From Rhizobiaceae bacterium (GTDB lineage: Bacteria; Pseudomonadota; Alphaproteobacteria; Rhizobiales; Rhizobiaceae), in contig JAEPQK010000001.1 of assembly GCA_017640615.1 (NCBI GenBank), positions 744,001-808,000 of the forward strand: a DNA stretch of 64,000 nt, written 5' to 3'. Within the stretch, counting starts at the first letter, position 1, and the number at the start of each line of letters is the position of its first letter. The notes under the pieces are model-generated. The model ran no database searches, was not told the origin of the DNA, and saw only the letters and a program-made list of their open reading frames with translations. Shown one piece after another: positions 54,965 through 63,367 of the stretch. A program made the translations under genes and the position numbers.

Positions 54965-56800
54965 CTATTCAGCTAGACTGGCGGTTGCGCGCTCCAGCCA
55001 AGCCAGCGTCTCCCCATCGACCATCGATCCGATTTCGGTGAGCACTCGGGCGTGGTAGCTGTCGAGCCAGCTGCGCTCCGCTTCGGTCAGAAGGGCCGTG
55101 TCGATCAGCCGGCGGTCGAAAGGCACCAGCGTTAGCGTTTCGAAGCCATGCATGGCGATTTCGCCGCCGGGGATGTCTTCAGCCGGCGTGACCACGATCA
55201 GGTTTTCCAACCGGATGCCGTAGGCGCCTTCCTTGTAGAAGCCAGGCTCGTTGGAAACGATCATGCCCGGCAGCAGCTTCGCCGTGCCGGTCTTCGCGAT
55301 ACGCTGAGGGCCCTCGTGAACCGACAGAAACGCGCCGACGCCATGGCCCGTGCCATGCGCATAGTCGAGCCCAGCCTGCCACAGGGCCGCGCGCGCAACG
55401 ACGTCGATATCCGCGCCGCGCGTGCCTTCAGGGTAGCGCAGCTGCGATACCCCGATCAGGCCTTTCAGCACGAGCGTGTAGTGGCGGCGCATTTCGGCAC
55501 TCGGCTCGCCGACCGCCACCGTGCGGGTGATGTCAGTTGTACCGTCCTGATACTGACCGCCCGAATCGACGAGATAGAGCTCGCCCGCGCCAAGCTTGCG
55601 GTTGGTGTTGTGCGTGACGCGGTAGTGGATCACCGCGCCGTTGGGGCCGGCGCCCGAGATCGTGTCGAAGGAAATTTCGCGCAGCGGCATTTGCGTGGCT
55701 TCGCCGACCGCCCGGCGCGCATCTTCGAGTTGACGCGCAGCGCCTATCTCGTCCACCGACGCGGGTTTCTGCGCGTCGAGCCAGCAGAGAAATTTGGCGA
55801 GTGCGGCGCCGTCGCGGCGGTGGGCTGCGCGCGAGCCTTCGAGTTCAGCGGCGTTTTTCGTGGCGCGGGGTATGCGGGCAGGATCCGGCATTTCGGTGAC
55901 GGTGCCGCCGGCTTCTTCTACCAGAAGTCGGAGCTTCTCAGCGGCAAGTGCCGGGTCAATTGCGACGGTGGCGGCGTGCGTTTCGGCAAGCTGCCGCAAG
56001 TCAGCTTCAAGCGTATCCGGCGGGCACAGCCGCGCAAGCGGCTCCAGATGCGCCAGCACTTCGGTATCGAGTTTGCGACCGTCGATGTAGAGCGCATGCC
56101 GGTCTTTTGCGTGCAGCACCGCAAAGCCGAGCGGGACAGGCGTGTGCGGGATATCGGCGCCGCGAATGTTGAACGCCCAGGCGAGCGAGGCGGGGTCGGT
56201 GAGTACAGTCGCGTCTGCGCCGGTGTCCTTCACAGCTGTCGCGAGGCGCGCGAGCTTGGCGCCGGCCTCTTCGCCGGTATAAGCCAACGGCTGAATGGCG
56301 ACGGCGCCCGTTGGCGGGCCGGGCTGATCGTCCCAGATCGCATCGACCGGATTGGTTTCGAGCGCCACCAGCTCCCCACCGGCTGTTTCCAGCGCTTGGC
56401 GCAGCGCGCGCGCCTCGGCGACGGTGTGCAGCCATGGATCGATGCCGATCCGCCAGCCCTTCGCCGCATTTTCGGTCAGCCATTTCGCGGGCGGATTGCC
56501 CATCAGGTCTTCAATCGTGAATGTGCCCGCGTCCGCCTGCTGCTTTGCCTGCAGCGTGTAGCGGCCATCTACGAAGAGATGCGCGGCTTCCCGCAGCACG
56601 AGTGCTGCGCCCGCCGACCCGGTGAAACCAGTCATCCATTGCAGGCGCTCGGAGCGCGGGGCGACATATTCGCCCTGATGTTCGTCTGAACGTGGCACCA
56701 AAAAGCCATGAAGGCCGTTTTCAGCGAGCAGCGCCCGCAGTTTTTTGACGCGTGCGGGGCCCTGTGCGGGGTTTGCCGTGGAATCGAAGCTCTGAAACAT
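54965..56800 (-). CDS. pepP: Xaa-Pro aminopeptidase (M24B, long form)
   Basis: A 611-residue metallopeptidase that removes an N-terminal residue before proline. Two creatinase-like N-terminal domains (VPRSDEHQGEYVAPRSERLQ; TNPVDAIWDDQP) precede the M24 catalytic domain, where the two-metal ligands are seen in LYLVDSGGQYQDGTTDITRT, AHGTGHGVGAFLSVHEGPQ, IVSNEPGFYKEGAYGIRLEN. The C-terminal extension (LTLVPFDRRLIDTALLTEAE) is that of the long, eukaryote-like aminopeptidase P. ATG 56800 (MFQSFDS) is chosen; upstream codons are not conserved. The 200-bp gap to 57001 is a divergent promoter region without a recognised site. Confidence 0.9.
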   Translation of the reverse strand: MFQSFDSTANPAQGPARVKKLRALLAENGLHGFLVPRSDEHQGEYVAPRSERLQWMTGFTGSAGAALVLREAAHLFVDGRYTLQAKQQADAGTFTIEDLMGNPPAKWLTENAAKGWRIGIDPWLHTVAEARALRQALETAGGELVALETNPVDAIWDDQPGPPTGAVAIQPLAYTGEEAGAKLARLATAVKDTGADATVLTDPASLAWAFNIRGADIPHTPVPLGFAVLHAKDRHALYIDGRKLDTEVLAHLEPLARLCPPDTLEADLRQLAETHAATVAIDPALAAEKLRLLVEEAGGTVTEMPDPARIPRATKNAAELEGSRAAHRRDGAALAKFLCWLDAQKPASVDEIGAARQLEDARRAVGEATQMPLREISFDTISGAGPNGAVIHYRVTHNTNRKLGAGELYLVDSGGQYQDGTTDITRTVAVGEPSAEMRRHYTLVLKGLIGVSQLRYPEGTRGADIDVVARAALWQAGLDYAHGTGHGVGAFLSVHEGPQRIAKTGTAKLLPGMIVSNEPGFYKEGAYGIRLENLIVVTPAEDIPGGEIAMHGFETLTLVPFDRRLIDTALLTEAERSWLDSYHARVLTEIGSMVDGETLAWLERATASLAE

Positions 56801-57000
56801 GCTGCCTGGGAAAAGAATGTTGGTGGGGCGGAGACGGTATCGCCCGGCTGGCCAAGGTGCAATCTCGCAGCCCAGATGAACCACTGGCGCACGGCGTTAT
56901 GGAATGGGTGCCATGCAGAATTGGAAGTGGTTGGCGCGCAGCACGCAACCTATCTTGGCGGGCGTGGAGGACAGTCATTTCCGAATACAGGAGAACTGCC

Positions 57001-57186
57001 ATGTCCAACAATGCGAAGCCGGGATTTTTTCGTAACGTATTCAATGCGATGATCGCCGCGCAGGAGCGTCAGGCGCAGCGCTATATCAACAGCGCGCTGA
57101 TGATGCTCGACGATGAAACGCTCAAAACGCGCGGGATCTCGCGTCAGGAATTCGGCGGCGGCCGCAAGTTCACAAGCCTTATCTGA
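57001..57186 (+). CDS. DUF1127-like small basic protein
   Basis: A 61-residue protein. The C-terminal half ALMMLDDETLKTRGISRQEF resembles the DUF1127 pattern in which a hydrophobic-acidic LDDxxL helix is followed by G-hydrophobic-SRxE. Short DUF1127 proteins are implicated in phosphate and RNA-related stress control in some alphaproteobacteria, but no function can be assigned. AGGAGA lies eight bases before ATG 57001. It stands alone, divergent from pepP and convergent with prmA. Confidence 0.7.
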   Translation: MSNNAKPGFFRNVFNAMIAAQERQAQRYINSALMMLDDETLKTRGISRQEFGGGRKFTSLI

Positions 57187-57245
57187 TCTCCAGTCAGCTA
57201 ATGCCCAAGGGCGGCTTCGGCCGCCCCTATTTGTTTGCGGCGTGC

Positions 57246-58145
57246 CTAACGCTGGAAATGCATCGTCACCCAGCCTTCGCGCCAGATAGTCGAGATGTGC
57301 GCGAAATGCTGGCCAGCATAGGCCGAGATCACGGCGCGGCGCTGGCTGGCCAGAATTCCCGACAGGATGATCGAACCGCCGGGCGCGACCGATTTGGCGA
57401 TAGAGGGCGCAAGGCCGATCAGCGGCCGGGCGAGAATGTTGGCGATTATCAGATCGTACGGAGCGGTATTGCGGATCGCAGGTGAACCCATGCCGGCGGC
57501 CGTGGCGGTGCGAACCAAACCTGCAACACCGTTGAGGCGCGCATTGGCTGCGGCGACACGCCTTGCGACCGGGTCGATGTCGGTGGCGAGAACAGGTCGT
57601 CGCAGGAGCTTCGCCATACCGATTGCAAGCACGCCGCTGCCGGTGCCGAGGTCGAGCATGCGGCGCGGGTTCTCGCGCTGCGCAACGCGCGCCATCACCT
57701 CGAGGCAGCCGGCGGTTGTGCCGTGATGGCCGGTGCCGAAAGCAAGGCCGGCCTCGATCTCGATAGGGATTTGCCCGGCGCGGCGCTTCACACGGTCATG
57801 CGCGCCGTGAACCTGGAACGGACCGGCCGCAACCGGCTTCAGACCTGCCAGAGTGTGCGACACCCAGTCGATCTCGGGCAGCACCTCGCTGCCGAATGCC
57901 AGCGCCGGCGCGGCTTCTTTCAATAGTGTGCGAAAACGTTGCTCTACGGTGTCGTCGCCGACCGGCGCATAAAGCGACACTTCGTGCAGGGCCTTTTCTT
58001 CGTCGGTCTCGAAGATAGACAGCGGGAAGCCGTCATCCTCGAACGCGCTGTCGAGCCGGGCATATAGCGCCTGCGCCTCGGCCAGCGGCCCGTTGGCGAA
58101 ATAGCGAATCTGCGCCGCTTCGCCGGCTTGACCCGCGCCGCTCAA
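57246..58145 (-). CDS. prmA: PrmA, ribosomal protein L11 methyltransferase
   Basis: A 299-residue SAM enzyme that trimethylates L11. N-terminal substrate-binding domain, then IEIEAGLAFGTGHHGTTAGC, the SAM motif RMLDLGTGSGVLAIGMAKLL, ATDIDPVARRVAAANARLNG and DLIIANILARPLIGLAPSIA. It overlaps the upstream SCO1 gene by four bases (ATGA) and is therefore translated with it. Confidence 0.94.
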   Translation of the reverse strand: MSGAGQAGEAAQIRYFANGPLAEAQALYARLDSAFEDDGFPLSIFETDEEKALHEVSLYAPVGDDTVEQRFRTLLKEAAPALAFGSEVLPEIDWVSHTLAGLKPVAAGPFQVHGAHDRVKRRAGQIPIEIEAGLAFGTGHHGTTAGCLEVMARVAQRENPRRMLDLGTGSGVLAIGMAKLLRRPVLATDIDPVARRVAAANARLNGVAGLVRTATAAGMGSPAIRNTAPYDLIIANILARPLIGLAPSIAKSVAPGGSIILSGILASQRRAVISAYAGQHFAHISTIWREGWVTMHFQR

Positions 58146-58720
58146 GATTTCGCCGCCAGGCGCTTGAGCTTGGCGACCGCGTTTTCGGGGTTTTCGCCAT
58201 AGGCAATCGTGCCGGCGAAATTGCCGGTGCTGTCGAGCAGCAGGATCGAAGCCGTGTGGTCCATCGTGTAGCCGCCGCCTTCCAGCTCCACCTTCTTGAA
58301 GTAGATGCCGTAGGACTTGGCCATGGCAAACACTTTTTCGGGCTCGCCGGTGATGCCAACAATGCGCTTCGACACGTTGGACACGTAGTCGCCGAGGATC
58401 TCGGGTGTGTCGCGTTCGGGGTCGACCGAGACGAAATATGCGTCGATATCGGCGCCTTCGTCGCCTAGCTCGCTCAGCCAGCCTTCCAGCTCGAACAGCG
58501 TCGTGGGGCAGACTTCAGGACAATGCGTGAAGCCGAAGAACAATGCGGTCGGCTGACCTTGAAATGCGGCTTGGGTGATCTCCTCCCCGCTCTGATCGAC
58601 AAGCGTGAAGGGTTCGCCGAAGGGGCCGTCGGCATAAAGCCGCTGATACCACTGGAACGTCATCAGGCCGACAGCAGCGGCCATGATCACGAGAATGCCG
58701 ACGAGAATGAAGCGCATCAT
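58142..58720 (-). CDS. SCO1/SenC copper-delivery protein
   Basis: A 192-residue thioredoxin-fold protein anchored by an N-terminal helix (residues about 2-24). The copper-binding CxxxC is in FGFTHCPEVCPTTLFEL, and the third ligand is His in YTMDHTASILLLD. YFVSVDPERDTPEILGDYV is the usual SCO signature. It supplies copper to the CuA site of cytochrome oxidase in the periplasm. It is first in a unit with prmA; the small membrane gene lies upstream. Confidence 0.93.
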   Translation of the reverse strand: MMRFILVGILVIMAAAVGLMTFQWYQRLYADGPFGEPFTLVDQSGEEITQAAFQGQPTALFFGFTHCPEVCPTTLFELEGWLSELGDEGADIDAYFVSVDPERDTPEILGDYVSNVSKRIVGITGEPEKVFAMAKSYGIYFKKVELEGGGYTMDHTASILLLDSTGNFAGTIAYGENPENAVAKLKRLAAKS

Positions 58721-58752
58721 GGTGGGTCAGTCTTTCCGGAAGATCGAGATCG

Positions 58753-58989
58753 TCAGAAGCACCAGGCGAGGCCGGCTTCCGCGTAGGTCATGAAGATCGC
58801 CGCGCCCTTTTCGACCCAGGCCGAGAAAGCAAAGCCGGTCGCGGCCGAAAGCGCCAGCGCGGCAAACGCGATGGTGGCGGCAGGCGCGATGCGGTTGCGC
58901 GGCAACAATCTCATGCTTTCAATATAGCGCTGCCGCGCATCGGCAAAAAGATGCCGTGGTGACGCGGGGGCCTCTGCCTGCGTTGCCAT
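58753..58989 (-). CDS. Small membrane protein of unknown function
   Basis: A 78-residue protein with one predicted membrane helix (about residues 36-54, PAATIAFAALALSAATGFAF) and a conserved-looking end AAIFMTYAEAGLAWCF. The N terminus is basic (ARQRYIESMRLLPRNR). It lies 32 bp upstream of the SCO1 gene on the same strand and may be part of that unit. The start is uncertain: ATG 58989 lacks a good ribosome site and ATG 58914 is an alternative. Confidence 0.6.
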   Translation of the reverse strand: MATQAEAPASPRHLFADARQRYIESMRLLPRNRIAPAATIAFAALALSAATGFAFSAWVEKGAAIFMTYAEAGLAWCF

Positions 58990-59046
58990 GGGCCAATGAA
59001 TGGCTCAAATAGCCGGCGATGAGCGCTGGGCGCGAAAGGAACTGTC

Positions 59047-59685
59047 GTGGCGAATGAGATGACCGGCGATCTGCGCTTCACCGATCCGCAGCCGCGAATC
59101 CACTCGACTGCTCAGCTCAAAGGCTGCCGCCTGGGGCAATATGTCAGCGTGGCCGAGCGCGTCGTGCTGCGCGAGGTCGAAGTGGGCGACTACACCTATT
59201 TCGAGCGCCATGCGGAGGCGATCTACACGACAATCGGCAAGTTCTGCTCCATCGCGGCCAACACACGCATCAACGCGCTGGAACACCCGGTGGAGCGGGT
59301 CACACAGCACAAGATCAGCTATCGGCCGAATGAATATTTCCGCTATCTCGGTGTCGATAACGGCTTTCTGGAGCGTCGGCGCGGAAAGCGGGTCGCAATT
59401 GGCCATGACGTATGGATCGGCCATGGCGCTGTGGTGCTGCCGGGCGTCGCGATCGGCAACGGCGCCGTTGTTGGCGCGAATGCTGTCGTCGGCGCCGATG
59501 TGGCGGCCTACCAGATTGTCGCCGGCGCGCCGGCGCGGGTGATCAAGCCGCGCTTTCCGGCCGAAATTGCCAAACGCCTCGAGGCGCTTGGCTGGTGGGA
59601 CTGGCCGCGGGAGCGGCTGTTCGAAGCCATTCCCGACATGCAGGCGCTGAAGATCGAGGCATTTCTGGAGCGCTGGGGACGCTGA
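59047..59685 (+). CDS. Hexapeptide-repeat acyltransferase (CatB / phosphonate-metabolism type)
   Basis: A 212-residue left-handed beta-helix transferase. Repeats run from ARIHSTAQLKGCRLGQYV-like turns through YTTIGKFCSIAANTRINALE then HPVERVTQHKISYR and finish in VAIGHDVWIGHGAVVLPGVA with IVAGAPARVIKPRF; the conserved catalytic His is in NALEHPVE. The end, LGWWDWPRERLFEAIPD, matches CatB-like acetyltransferases and a family found in phosphonate operons; no phn genes are nearby, so the acceptor is unknown. The start is GTG 59047, with AAGGA seven bases upstream. It converges with the gene at 59861. Confidence 0.82.
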   Translation: MANEMTGDLRFTDPQPRIHSTAQLKGCRLGQYVSVAERVVLREVEVGDYTYFERHAEAIYTTIGKFCSIAANTRINALEHPVERVTQHKISYRPNEYFRYLGVDNGFLERRRGKRVAIGHDVWIGHGAVVLPGVAIGNGAVVGANAVVGADVAAYQIVAGAPARVIKPRFPAEIAKRLEALGWWDWPRERLFEAIPDMQALKIEAFLERWGR

Positions 59686-59702
59686 CCTTCGGTCGCAAGT
59701 CA

Positions 59703-59740
59703 GCCCCTTCCGGTTGGCTGGGGGGCAGGCCGGAAGGGGC
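59703..59740. terminator. Hairpin between convergent genes
   Basis: An 11-bp perfect inverted repeat GCCCCTTCCGG / CCGGAAGGGGC with a 16-base loop, 17 bases after the acyltransferase stop. It sits between convergent genes and could end transcripts from both sides; no T-run. Confidence 0.6.
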
Positions 59741-59860
59741 GTCGACTGCTGGGTGGAACAGGAGATCAGCGCCTCCCGTCACAACCTCAACGGTATGCCG
59801 CACGGCAGAACAAAAGCTGACGGCCGGCTTCACGTTAGAGTTGCAAGGGCGTGCGGGTGG

Positions 59861-60463
59861 TCAGTCGGATTGCAGCGAACGTAACCATGGTCTGGCGATA
59901 GCCACTACTGTCGCCGCGACAGCCAGAATGCAGAGCGCTGCTTTCGACCACGTTTCCATCGTGCCTTCGATGAGCATTGCGTGCACCACGCCGCCGACAA
60001 CGACAACAGACACCAAAGATGTGTGGGTAAGGCGCCAGATGCGCGGCGACAGCTTTAGCCAGCGTTTGAAAGCCGCCACGAACGCTGCGGCGAAGAGTGC
60101 CCACATGGCGGCGACACCCCAGATAGAAAACGGTGTCGGTGAGCGGAAGAGCAGCGCGTCGATGACATCAGGCGGGCTGGTGATCCAGAGGCCTGCGACA
60201 TGGATCAAAACCGCCGCCACCAGCAGCGAACCGGCAATTCGATGGATCCTCCGGCTAAGGAGGGGAGGCAGGCCCGGTAGATAACCGCCTGCCAGCAGCG
60301 GCTGGACGAGGGTGAGACAGAGGGCAATGACGCCCGCCAAACCTGCAGCGATGTAAACAGGGCTGCGCCATGCCAGCAATTCGCTCGACGCGGCAGCGAC
60401 CAGCGGCACTGCAACTGCAATCGCCAGCGCGGTCCAGATCGCCAGCGCACGAAGGCCGATCAT
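59861..60463 (-). CDS. Ferric-reductase-like transmembrane protein
   Basis: A 200-residue membrane protein with about six helices. Histidines sit in helices at SRRIHRIAGSLLVAAVLIHV and LTHTSLVSVVVVGGVVHAML, spaced as heme ligands in the ferric-reductase-like transmembrane domain. It may move electrons across the membrane for a periplasmic partner. It follows nine bases after the Tat-exported dioxygenase-like gene, so the pair is likely one operon. Confidence 0.72.
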   Translation of the reverse strand: MIGLRALAIWTALAIAVAVPLVAAASSELLAWRSPVYIAAGLAGVIALCLTLVQPLLAGGYLPGLPPLLSRRIHRIAGSLLVAAVLIHVAGLWITSPPDVIDALLFRSPTPFSIWGVAAMWALFAAAFVAAFKRWLKLSPRIWRLTHTSLVSVVVVGGVVHAMLIEGTMETWSKAALCILAVAATVVAIARPWLRSLQSD

Positions 60464-60472
60464 CTTGCGAGG

Positions 60473-60946
60473 TCAGGCTGGCTGCAGGACGAAACGCGCC
60501 TCCAGGCTGGTATCTTTGGAGCTCGACATGACCGGACGCAAGAAAACCGTTTCAAACTCGCCGCTATCATAAGCGAGGTGGCCATGCGGTTGCCCGAAGG
60601 CCGGAACGATCTGAGGCATTTCGAGGCGAAACACACCGTTTTCGTCGGTCAGTGTCGCGCCATGGCTATGCGGATCGCGTTCGTGTCCTTCGGTCGTGTG
60701 TGCCCAGATCTGGATGCGCTGGCCTGCGAGCGGGGCGCCGTCGCCCGCACGCCGCACCGTGCCCGACATCCAAAAGCCACCGCCACCAATGCGCTCAACG
60801 ACAGGCGCGCCCGGCAGGTAGTTGTTCGCGCCACCACGCATGGATTGCGTTGGCGCCAGACCCTGCGCGCGGGCCGGTATAGCGAGACCTGCCCAGCCGG
60901 CGGCCGCCAGCGAGCCGGTGAGGAGGGTTCGGCGATCGAATTTCAT
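60473..60946 (-). CDS. Tat-exported intradiol-dioxygenase-like protein
   Basis: A 157-residue protein with a twin-arginine-like leader (FDRRTLLTGSLAAAGWAGL, cleavage near ARAQG). The body resembles the beta-sandwich of intradiol ring-cleavage dioxygenases: FWMSGTVRRAGDGAPLAGQR then IQIWAHTTEG, DPHSHGATLTDENGVFRLEM and PAFGQPHGHLAYDSGEFETV, with a paired His in PHGHLAY. It is shorter than catechol or protocatechuate dioxygenases, and I cannot see the two tyrosine ligands, so activity is doubtful. The start at 60946 follows AAAGGAGA; longer open frames upstream are not family-like. Confidence 0.7.
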   Translation of the reverse strand: MKFDRRTLLTGSLAAAGWAGLAIPARAQGLAPTQSMRGGANNYLPGAPVVERIGGGGFWMSGTVRRAGDGAPLAGQRIQIWAHTTEGHERDPHSHGATLTDENGVFRLEMPQIVPAFGQPHGHLAYDSGEFETVFLRPVMSSSKDTSLEARFVLQPA

Positions 60947-61059
60947 GATCTCTCCTTTGGCGTGAATATCGCGCGCAATCTGGGCGCAGATTCGATGCTG
61001 CCAAGTTAGGGCGGCGGCGAGCCGCGATAAAGCCGAACCACGGTATCGTGATGTCAGCC

Positions 61060-61629
61060 TCAGCGCAGCAGGCGTTCGATCACGGGGAGCAGCCGCGCGG
61101 CCACGACGCGGTGGCCGGCGCGGTTCATATGGAGGCGATCGAAGCCGCGATTGTTTGCGTCGTAGCAGGTGCTGGGAGGTACGAGCACCGCGCCCTGGCG
61201 GCGCGCGATGCTGGCCCAGTCCGCGCCCGAAAGGCCGCACAGCACCGTCTTCACGCCGCGGGCGCGGAGCCGTTTGAGGATTTCCTCGACATTGGCGTCG
61301 CGGGTCAGCGGCTGGACGCCCCTTCGGCCGTCATTGTAGCCGCCCTGCACGATGGCGATCTCGGTGCTGCGCGGCACCGCCCGGTCGAGGCGGCGGAGCA
61401 TGCCGCCGGTCGTGTCGCCGCTGATGCCGCGATTGGTCACCCGCACGTCGTAGCCGCCGGTGCGCAGCGAATTTTCGATTAGCGCCGGGAAGGCGTTTCG
61501 GCGGCCGGCCCACAGTCCGAACGTATTGCTGTCGCCCAGCGCGACGATATCTATCTGCTGAGCGAGTGCGGGGGCGGGTATGACGAGCACGGTGGCAAGG
61601 AGGGCGAGGACAGGCGATAGCATGCGCAT
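61060..61629 (-). CDS. Secreted SGNH/GDSL hydrolase
   Basis: A 189-residue esterase-type protein with a signal peptide ending PALA|QQ. Block I is IVALGDSNTFGLWAG (catalytic Ser), block II NRGISGDTTGGML (Gly), block III QGGYNDGRRG (Asn) and block V FDRLHMNRAGHRVVAAR (Asp and His), so the catalytic set looks complete; it resembles TesA-type arylesterases. CGGAGAAA precedes ATG 61629. It is the upstream neighbour of the dioxygenase-like gene, 113 bp away. The 196-bp gap 61630-61825 holds a small GGAAAAG-TCT-CTTTTCC hairpin at 61668-61684. Confidence 0.85.
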   Translation of the reverse strand: MRMLSPVLALLATVLVIPAPALAQQIDIVALGDSNTFGLWAGRRNAFPALIENSLRTGGYDVRVTNRGISGDTTGGMLRRLDRAVPRSTEIAIVQGGYNDGRRGVQPLTRDANVEEILKRLRARGVKTVLCGLSGADWASIARRQGAVLVPPSTCYDANNRGFDRLHMNRAGHRVVAARLLPVIERLLR

Positions 61630-61825
61630 TGGTTTCTCCGGTTTGTCGAAGGAACGATGCGCGACCGGGAAAAGTCTCTTTTCCGCGGAACACGAGGACG
61701 TGACTTATCAGCGCCACGCCCGTTTCCGGTCTGGCCATTGTTCTCCTCCTGCGCCGAGGCGTCGGAGTGTGGAGGAAGCGGACGCATGACAGCTGTCTCT
61801 CTGGGCGCGGTGCATCTCCGCACCC

Positions 61826-63367
61826 TCAGCGAACAACACAGGCCGCGTAGGAGCGTGCAGAAACGATCTCTCCATTGGCGCATCTGGATTGGAGGATCGC
61901 CGTAAGCCGGCGCGGCGCTGCAATGATCGGCGCAGCGATCTGTTCGCCGCTTTCCGCGGCAGTTATTCGGTAGTTCACGGGCTGCATGCCGGCGTGTTCG
62001 AGTTCGGAGTGCAGCGAGAGCAGCAATCCCCGAGCGTTCAAGGTTCCGTCGTCGAGCCAGACAAAGCTGCCCTGGGGCTCATGCGGCAACATTGCCGCAA
62101 ACCGGCGCGCACCATCCGGGCTTGTATGGGCCAGGTTCGCCAGCACGAAAAACGACGAACACACGGTCGCCAACGCCACCCATGCAATGAGCGCGCGATG
62201 CCACCGCAGCCTGTCCATGCCGGCCATCAGCCATATCGCGGCCAGCGGGACCCAAATCACTGAAAAACGGGGTGACTTCGACAGGTCGACGCCCATCACA
62301 AGAAAGAGCGCGAGCAAGAAAGTGAGTGGCACACCTACCAGCAGCGCTGAGGCACCTGCTGCAGTTCGAGCAATCTCGCGAAGGGCAAGTGCAACCAGGA
62401 CGAGGGCCAGCGGAGCAAACGCGATCAGAAAAGCGAGGCCGACCGTGGTTGCAAACAAATCATCGGGCGGCACAATCCACCATGAGAGGAAATAGCCGAG
62501 ATAGCTGAGGCCGGCTTCCGCAATTGCGGGCACGGTGAGCGGCGAATGTAGCCAAGCAGTTTCGAACTGGCCGGCAATCGGTGCAGTCGAAAGCAGGTTG
62601 GGTATAGGCAGCGTCAGCGCGAAACTGCCGAGGGCAACGGCACCGGTCAGAGCGATGAACCGTCCCCGCCTGGTGCCATCTATGACGGCTATGGCGGCAA
62701 GGTAGGCGACCTCTGCGGCGACGATGCCGACAAAGAGCCGGTGCAGCAAGCAGCCGGCGACGTTTACGACGAGAATGGCGACCAAAAAGCTTACCGGTCG
62801 CAGGCTCCCTTCGCGAACGCGCAGACACAGCCAGGCGGCGGTCAGACCAAGCGGCAGGATCAACCCATATGCTCTCAACTCGCGGGCAAGATAAAAAGCG
62901 AAGGGGCTAAACACGATTGCGGCGAGCAGAAGCCATGAGCGGCCCTCGCCGAAACGGCGGACCAGAGCGAACGCCGGAAAAACAAAGAACCCGGTGAGTG
63001 CAGCGTTGAGAGCGCGTAGCCAACCGACGTGAAGTTCTTCGGCGCCTATGGCAGAGGCGATCATGGAAATCAGAGACGGATAGCCTGGCGGATGGTTGTC
63101 TCGCGCGGCGGCCAGCGACCAGACGTCCAAAGGACCAACTGCGATAGCAGCATAGTATTCGCGTAGCGCTTTTGGTTCGTAGATGCCTGCAACGAGAGTT
63201 CCCGGATCGTGCCCCGAAGCTAAAAGAAGCGTCACCGCCTCATCGCTCCACAACTCGCTATTCCAGAACGCAACTGTTGCAATGAGCGTGAAAACTGCCC
63301 AGCCGAAGCAGCCAGCTATGTGTATGCCGCCCTGGACGGCCGGCCTATCTTCAGGCTGGCTGAACAA
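61826..63367 (-). CDS. GT-C (family 39-like) membrane glycosyltransferase
   Basis: About 513 residues with roughly ten to twelve membrane helices and a C-terminal soluble part. The first extracytoplasmic loop carries FWNSELWSDEAVTLLLASGH, where the Asp-Glu pair is the GT-C catalytic motif, and RDNHPPGYPSLISM follows, as in polyprenyl-phosphate-dependent ArnT/PMT-like enzymes. Donor and acceptor are unknown. The only plausible start is TTG 63367, inside the last 17 bases of the helicase gene; the open frame continues farther upstream but is there the shadow of the helicase. Confidence 0.75.
   Translation of the reverse strand: MFSQPEDRPAVQGGIHIAGCFGWAVFTLIATVAFWNSELWSDEAVTLLLASGHDPGTLVAGIYEPKALREYYAAIAVGPLDVWSLAAARDNHPPGYPSLISMIASAIGAEELHVGWLRALNAALTGFFVFPAFALVRRFGEGRSWLLLAAIVFSPFAFYLARELRAYGLILPLGLTAAWLCLRVREGSLRPVSFLVAILVVNVAGCLLHRLFVGIVAAEVAYLAAIAVIDGTRRGRFIALTGAVALGSFALTLPIPNLLSTAPIAGQFETAWLHSPLTVPAIAEAGLSYLGYFLSWWIVPPDDLFATTVGLAFLIAFAPLALVLVALALREIARTAAGASALLVGVPLTFLLALFLVMGVDLSKSPRFSVIWVPLAAIWLMAGMDRLRWHRALIAWVALATVCSSFFVLANLAHTSPDGARRFAAMLPHEPQGSFVWLDDGTLNARGLLLSLHSELEHAGMQPVNYRITAAESGEQIAAPIIAAPRRLTAILQSRCANGEIVSARSYAACVVR

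Noticed and set aside
59412..60284. 290-codon plus-strand frame after the acyltransferase
   Set aside because: It spans the acyltransferase gene, an inverted repeat and the opposite-strand membrane gene; low-complexity Arg/Ala/Thr translation, no conserved motif.
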